A stretch of DNA of 64,000 nucleotides, taken from positions 124,001 through 188,000 of the forward strand of contig JAQUHA010000001.1 in the NCBI GenBank assembly GCA_028683855.1. The letters run 5' to 3'. The notes under the pieces are model-generated. The model saw nothing but the letters and a program-made list of their open reading frames with translations, did not search any database and had not been told where the DNA came from. This DNA comes from Desulfuromonadaceae bacterium (GTDB lineage Bacteria; Desulfobacterota; Desulfuromonadia; Geobacterales; Pseudopelobacteraceae). Of this stretch, positions 60,573 to 64,000 are shown one piece after another; within the stretch, counting starts at the first letter, position 1; every line of letters starts with the position of its first letter. The translations under genes and the position numbers were made by a program.

Positions 60573-63134
60573 ATGAAAAATAAGGTATTCATCTGTGTCT
60601 TTTTGATTCTAATGTGCTATTGTGACTCCCAAATGGAAACTCAATTTACCTCTGACTGCCGCGCTCTCATGCGCCATGAAATTGACTCTGCAAACGGGAA
60701 CGAAGTGTTCTTCATTGGTCGCACCAATGTTGATGGTATCGTCTTTGAGACGGAAACTATTGCTCGTGGCAGTAAAGTCGCAGTGCCTGCCATAATAACA
60801 CGTGCGTCTGAAGGTGATGTTGTGATTCATAACCACCCTACCGGCGACTTGACACCATCTTCTGCCGATATGGATATTGCCTCCGTTTGCGGCAATCAGG
60901 GGATTGGATTCAGCATTATCGACAACACCGCCTCCCGTTGTTATCAGGTTGTTTCTCCGCATACCGAAAAAAAGGGGGAGTTGCTCTCTCTCGAAGAGAT
61001 CGGGCGGGTTTTTGCTGGCGACGGAATGATGGCTCACCTGAAAGGGTATGAGCAGCGAGATGAACAGGTCAGGATGGCGTTTTCTGTCGCCGAAGCTTTT
61101 AACAGGGATCGGGTTGTACTTGTAGAGGCCGGTACCGGCACAGGTAAATCTCTGGCATATCTGATCCCCTCAATTCTCTGGGCAACCCGTAATAATGAAC
61201 GAATTGTTGTATCAACGAACACAATAAACCTTCAGGAACAGTTAATCAGAAAAGATCTCCCCTTTCTCGCACGCAACTCAAAAATTGATTTTAAAGCCGT
61301 TCTGGTTAAAGGTCGTAGCAATTATGCGTGTCAGCGCAAACTTGAACACGCAGAGGCAGAACCCTCACTTTTCCCTGATGAATCGTCTGCTGAACTGACA
61401 ACCATCATCGAGTGGAGTCATAGCAGCAAAGATGGGTGCCGGAGCGATCTGGCTTTTACACCTCAAACCGGCACCTGGGAGGAGATATGCTGTGAGGCGG
61501 ATCAGTGTGCCAGATCCCACTGCAAATATTTCGGAAGTTGTTTTTTTTATCGTGCAAGGCGTGAATCATCTGCAGCAAGAGTTCTGGTTGTCAATCACGC
61601 TCTTCTCCTTTCAGATATAGTTCTTAGAAAAGAGACAGGTTATGATGCTACCGCAATTCTTCCCCCGTTCACCCGTCTTATTTTCGATGAAGGTCATCAC
61701 CTTGAAAATGTGGCAACCAGTCATCTCTCGCTCACCATTACCCGCAGCGGGATAGTCAAACAGCTGCAGCGACTTGTTCCGCAAAAGAGCAATAGAGCAG
61801 GTCTGCTCACCATAATATCCTCCATGATTACACGATTCCTGCCGGAATCTCAGGAGGGGCTTTATGCCGAGCTTTCAGGCCTGCTTGAAATGCATCTCTT
61901 TCCCAAGGCGCTTGATTTAACAGGCATAACAGATCAGACCATGGATTGGCTGGCTTTTTCCATTGACCACCACGGTAAAGGGGATCGCGGTCGCGAACAG
62001 AAACTGAGAATAACTTCAGAAGTCGAAAAAACCTCGTTCTGGCTGGAATGCCGTCAAAAACTTCACCTGCTGGCTGACGCTATCGGTGACTATGCCTCTG
62101 CACTCCGAACTCTTGTTCAGCGTTCTAAAGATCTTCCTGAGAGGCTGCAGGAGAAACTTGCAGATCAGCTGCTGGATACCTGTGGAATAGAGGGGCGTTT
62201 GCAGTCCATGGCGGACTCGCTGCTTTTTTTTACAACCGAAGCAGAGGGGTACTGCCGATGGATTGAGATAAGAAAAAACATTCGTGGAGTTCAGGCGCGA
62301 CTCAGCGCCGCCCCGCTGGACATCTCCTCTCAGATGAAGGAGGCAGTCTTTGATAAAATAAAAACCATAATCGTAACATCCGCAACCCTGACAGTAGGTG
62401 GAGATTTTGGTTACCTTAAAAAGCGGACCGGTTTCTCTCTGCTCCCTAAAGCGCGGCTTGATGAACTGCAACTGGAGTCACCGTTCAATTATGCGAAACA
62501 GGTGTTTGTAGCTGTGCCGGAAGATATGCCCGAGCCTACAGGAGAGGGGTACAGAGACGCTCTGGAGAACCATATTCTGACGGCGGTAACACTATCGCAG
62601 GGGGGGGCTTTTATCCTCTTTACCTCATACGATTTACTCAATAGAGTCTATCAGGCGCTGCAGCCGAAGCTTACCCGTTTAGGTCTGGCTGCCCTGAAAC
62701 AGGGGGAGACCGGACGTCATGCCCTTCTTACCAGGTTCCGTAATGAGGGTAATGCCGTGCTGTTCGGGACTGACTCGTTCTGGGAGGGTGTAGATGTTAA
62801 AGGGGAGGCGCTGCGTCTTGTAATAATCGCAAGACTCCCTTTTCAGGTTCCGACGGAACCTGTGCAGCAGGCTCGTGCCGAGAAGATAAAGAGTGATGGA
62901 GGGGATCCTTTTCGTGATTTTTCTGTGCCGCAGGCGGTCATAAAATTCCGTCAGGGTTTTGGTCGTCTGATTCGCAGCCGTGATGACAGGGGGGCGGTTC
63001 TCATCCTCGATAAACGTGTACTCAACAAAAGTTACGGGAGAATATTTCTTCGCTCACTTCCGGATACTGAGATTGTAAGAGGCGGATCGGATGAAGTTTT
63101 CGGCAGGATGGAGAAATTTTTCAACCCTGCCTGA
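60573..63134 (+). CDS. JAMM/JAB (MPN+) domain fused to DinG/XPD-type Fe-S helicase
   Basis: JAMM HNHPTGDLTPSSAD; helicase LVEAGTGTGKSLAYLIPSILWA, Fe-S type cysteines ICCEADQCARSHCKYFGSC, LIFDEGHHLENVA, ATLTVGG, GTDSFWEGVDVKGEALRLVIIARLPF, QGFGRLIRSRDDRGAVLILDKR. The start may be ATG 60633 instead. Confidence 0.9.
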   Translation: MKNKVFICVFLILMCYCDSQMETQFTSDCRALMRHEIDSANGNEVFFIGRTNVDGIVFETETIARGSKVAVPAIITRASEGDVVIHNHPTGDLTPSSADMDIASVCGNQGIGFSIIDNTASRCYQVVSPHTEKKGELLSLEEIGRVFAGDGMMAHLKGYEQRDEQVRMAFSVAEAFNRDRVVLVEAGTGTGKSLAYLIPSILWATRNNERIVVSTNTINLQEQLIRKDLPFLARNSKIDFKAVLVKGRSNYACQRKLEHAEAEPSLFPDESSAELTTIIEWSHSSKDGCRSDLAFTPQTGTWEEICCEADQCARSHCKYFGSCFFYRARRESSAARVLVVNHALLLSDIVLRKETGYDATAILPPFTRLIFDEGHHLENVATSHLSLTITRSGIVKQLQRLVPQKSNRAGLLTIISSMITRFLPESQEGLYAELSGLLEMHLFPKALDLTGITDQTMDWLAFSIDHHGKGDRGREQKLRITSEVEKTSFWLECRQKLHLLADAIGDYASALRTLVQRSKDLPERLQEKLADQLLDTCGIEGRLQSMADSLLFFTTEAEGYCRWIEIRKNIRGVQARLSAAPLDISSQMKEAVFDKIKTIIVTSATLTVGGDFGYLKKRTGFSLLPKARLDELQLESPFNYAKQVFVAVPEDMPEPTGEGYRDALENHILTAVTLSQGGAFILFTSYDLLNRVYQALQPKLTRLGLAALKQGETGRHALLTRFRNEGNAVLFGTDSFWEGVDVKGEALRLVIIARLPFQVPTEPVQQARAEKIKSDGGDPFRDFSVPQAVIKFRQGFGRLIRSRDDRGAVLILDKRVLNKSYGRIFLRSLPDTEIVRGGSDEVFGRMEKFFNPA

Positions 63135-63606
63135 TCTTTTTTTTCGCAATAAAATTGAAACATTGAAAATACATAAGGCAGGTCAGTAGAAACGAGAAGA
63201 TTGTTCCTGCAAGAACCAGCAACGCTCCGGGAGCTTTTTTTGAATCCGGAATAAGTGTTGCGAAGACCAGAAAGAAGGCAACACCACAGAACTTCCAAAG
63301 ATCGCTTATCATCCTTTTTTTTCGCAGAGCAGCGAGTTCTGCTGTGGTGAGTCCTGAACGACTCCCTTCTATTTCAATGCCGGCATCGCGTCCCGCCAAT
63401 CGGTAAACCGGATAAAGCAGCAGCAACTGCACAACGACCGCCGAAATTATACTGCTGTAGAACATTTCCGTTCTGCCGACTGAATCGAAGCGCCCCTGTA
63501 ATGCAATCGCGACAACAACCAGCAATCCTGTCAGGATGGTTTGTACTATGCGGTAGATCATCATCTGCCGGTTTAGTCTCTTGAAATCCGCACTCGCCAT
63601 TGACAT
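63121..63606 (-). CDS. Small integral membrane protein of unknown function
   Basis: Several hydrophobic TM segments; CTGGAG upstream of ATG 63606; 3' end overlaps the helicase 3' end by 14 bp. Confidence 0.65.
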   Translation of the reverse strand: MSMASADFKRLNRQMMIYRIVQTILTGLLVVVAIALQGRFDSVGRTEMFYSSIISAVVVQLLLLYPVYRLAGRDAGIEIEGSRSGLTTAELAALRKKRMISDLWKFCGVAFFLVFATLIPDSKKAPGALLVLAGTIFSFLLTCLMYFQCFNFIAKKKIRQG

Positions 63607-63701
63607 ACACTCCAGAAGATATTTATAACGTAATCCGGCGCGCAAGATATCAGAACACCTTTAAATGTACAAGGATTCAAAAAGGGGAGAAGTACTTAAA
63701 T

Positions 63702-64000
63702 ATGAATATAATGCGCCGCATATTTAATCCTGTTATTGCATTGATTGCAATTCAGCTCGTCTGGATAACTGTAGTTGTTTTCTGGATATACTGGTTTATC
63801 GGTAAAAACCGAGAATTTAGGCAGCTGGCTGAAAAATACCGCCCTGAACTTCTTGGGCAGAGTGCGAACTGGCCGATCATGGTTGAAGGTCTGGTCATGA
63901 TGGTAGTCATACTTATTGGTGTTTATGTAATTTTCGTTTACTGGAACCGCCAGTCAAATCTTTATCTGCAGCAGCGCAATATAATTTCCCAGGTTACCCA
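63702..64000 (+). CDS. Membrane protein N-terminus, probably a sensor histidine kinase (cut by window end)
   Basis: MNIMRRIFNPVIALIAIQLVWITVVVFWIYWFIGKNREF...GLVMMVVILIGVYVIFVYWNRQSNLYLQQRNIISQVT; two TMs then a segment that looks like it leads into an H-box. Confidence 0.5.
   Translation, partial: MNIMRRIFNPVIALIAIQLVWITVVVFWIYWFIGKNREFRQLAEKYRPELLGQSANWPIMVEGLVMMVVILIGVYVIFVYWNRQSNLYLQQRNIISQVT

Overview
The window is a gene-dense bacterial chromosomal segment. Its gene content resembles Desulfuromonadales/Geobacter-type bacteria, but that placement is an inference. I see no rRNA, tRNA, CRISPR array, transposase or prophage. From left to right it contains: the 5' part of smc (minus strand, cut by the window edge); a two-component signalling block with a histidine kinase gene split by an apparent +1 frameshift in GGGG; a truncated MEDS-like ORF; pilT, a GspE/PilB-like protein with a degenerate nucleotide site, dnaB and a U32 peptidase-family gene (minus strand); cpoB/ybgF-like, LysM, dprA, topA, trmFO and a GlcF-like Fe-S protein; a methylmalonyl-CoA/propionate cluster (XRE-cupin regulator, carboxyltransferase, 970-aa biotin carboxylase/biotinyl protein, mutase catalytic subunit, epimerase); a porin-like protein with a long, structured leader; parA-parB followed by atpF'-F-H-A-G-D-C; mutS2; a PilB/GspE ATPase; a FabK/NMO-like enzyme; rplU-rpmA; typA; uvrD/pcrA; rpsI/rplM; leuB-asd; a large U32 protein; a secreted nuclease; a MshEN-REC protein next to a chemoreceptor with a CxxCH heme motif; and a JAMM/JAB-domain plus DinG/XPD-type helicase fusion. 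Most of this is housekeeping. The items most worth a second look are the JAMM-helicase fusion, the pseudo-ATPase GspE-like protein beside PilT, the heme-motif chemoreceptor paired with MshEN-REC, the frameshifted kinase, the operator-like palindrome at the XRE-cupin gene, and several strong unexplained hairpins. All calls were made by reading the sequence; no database search was run.
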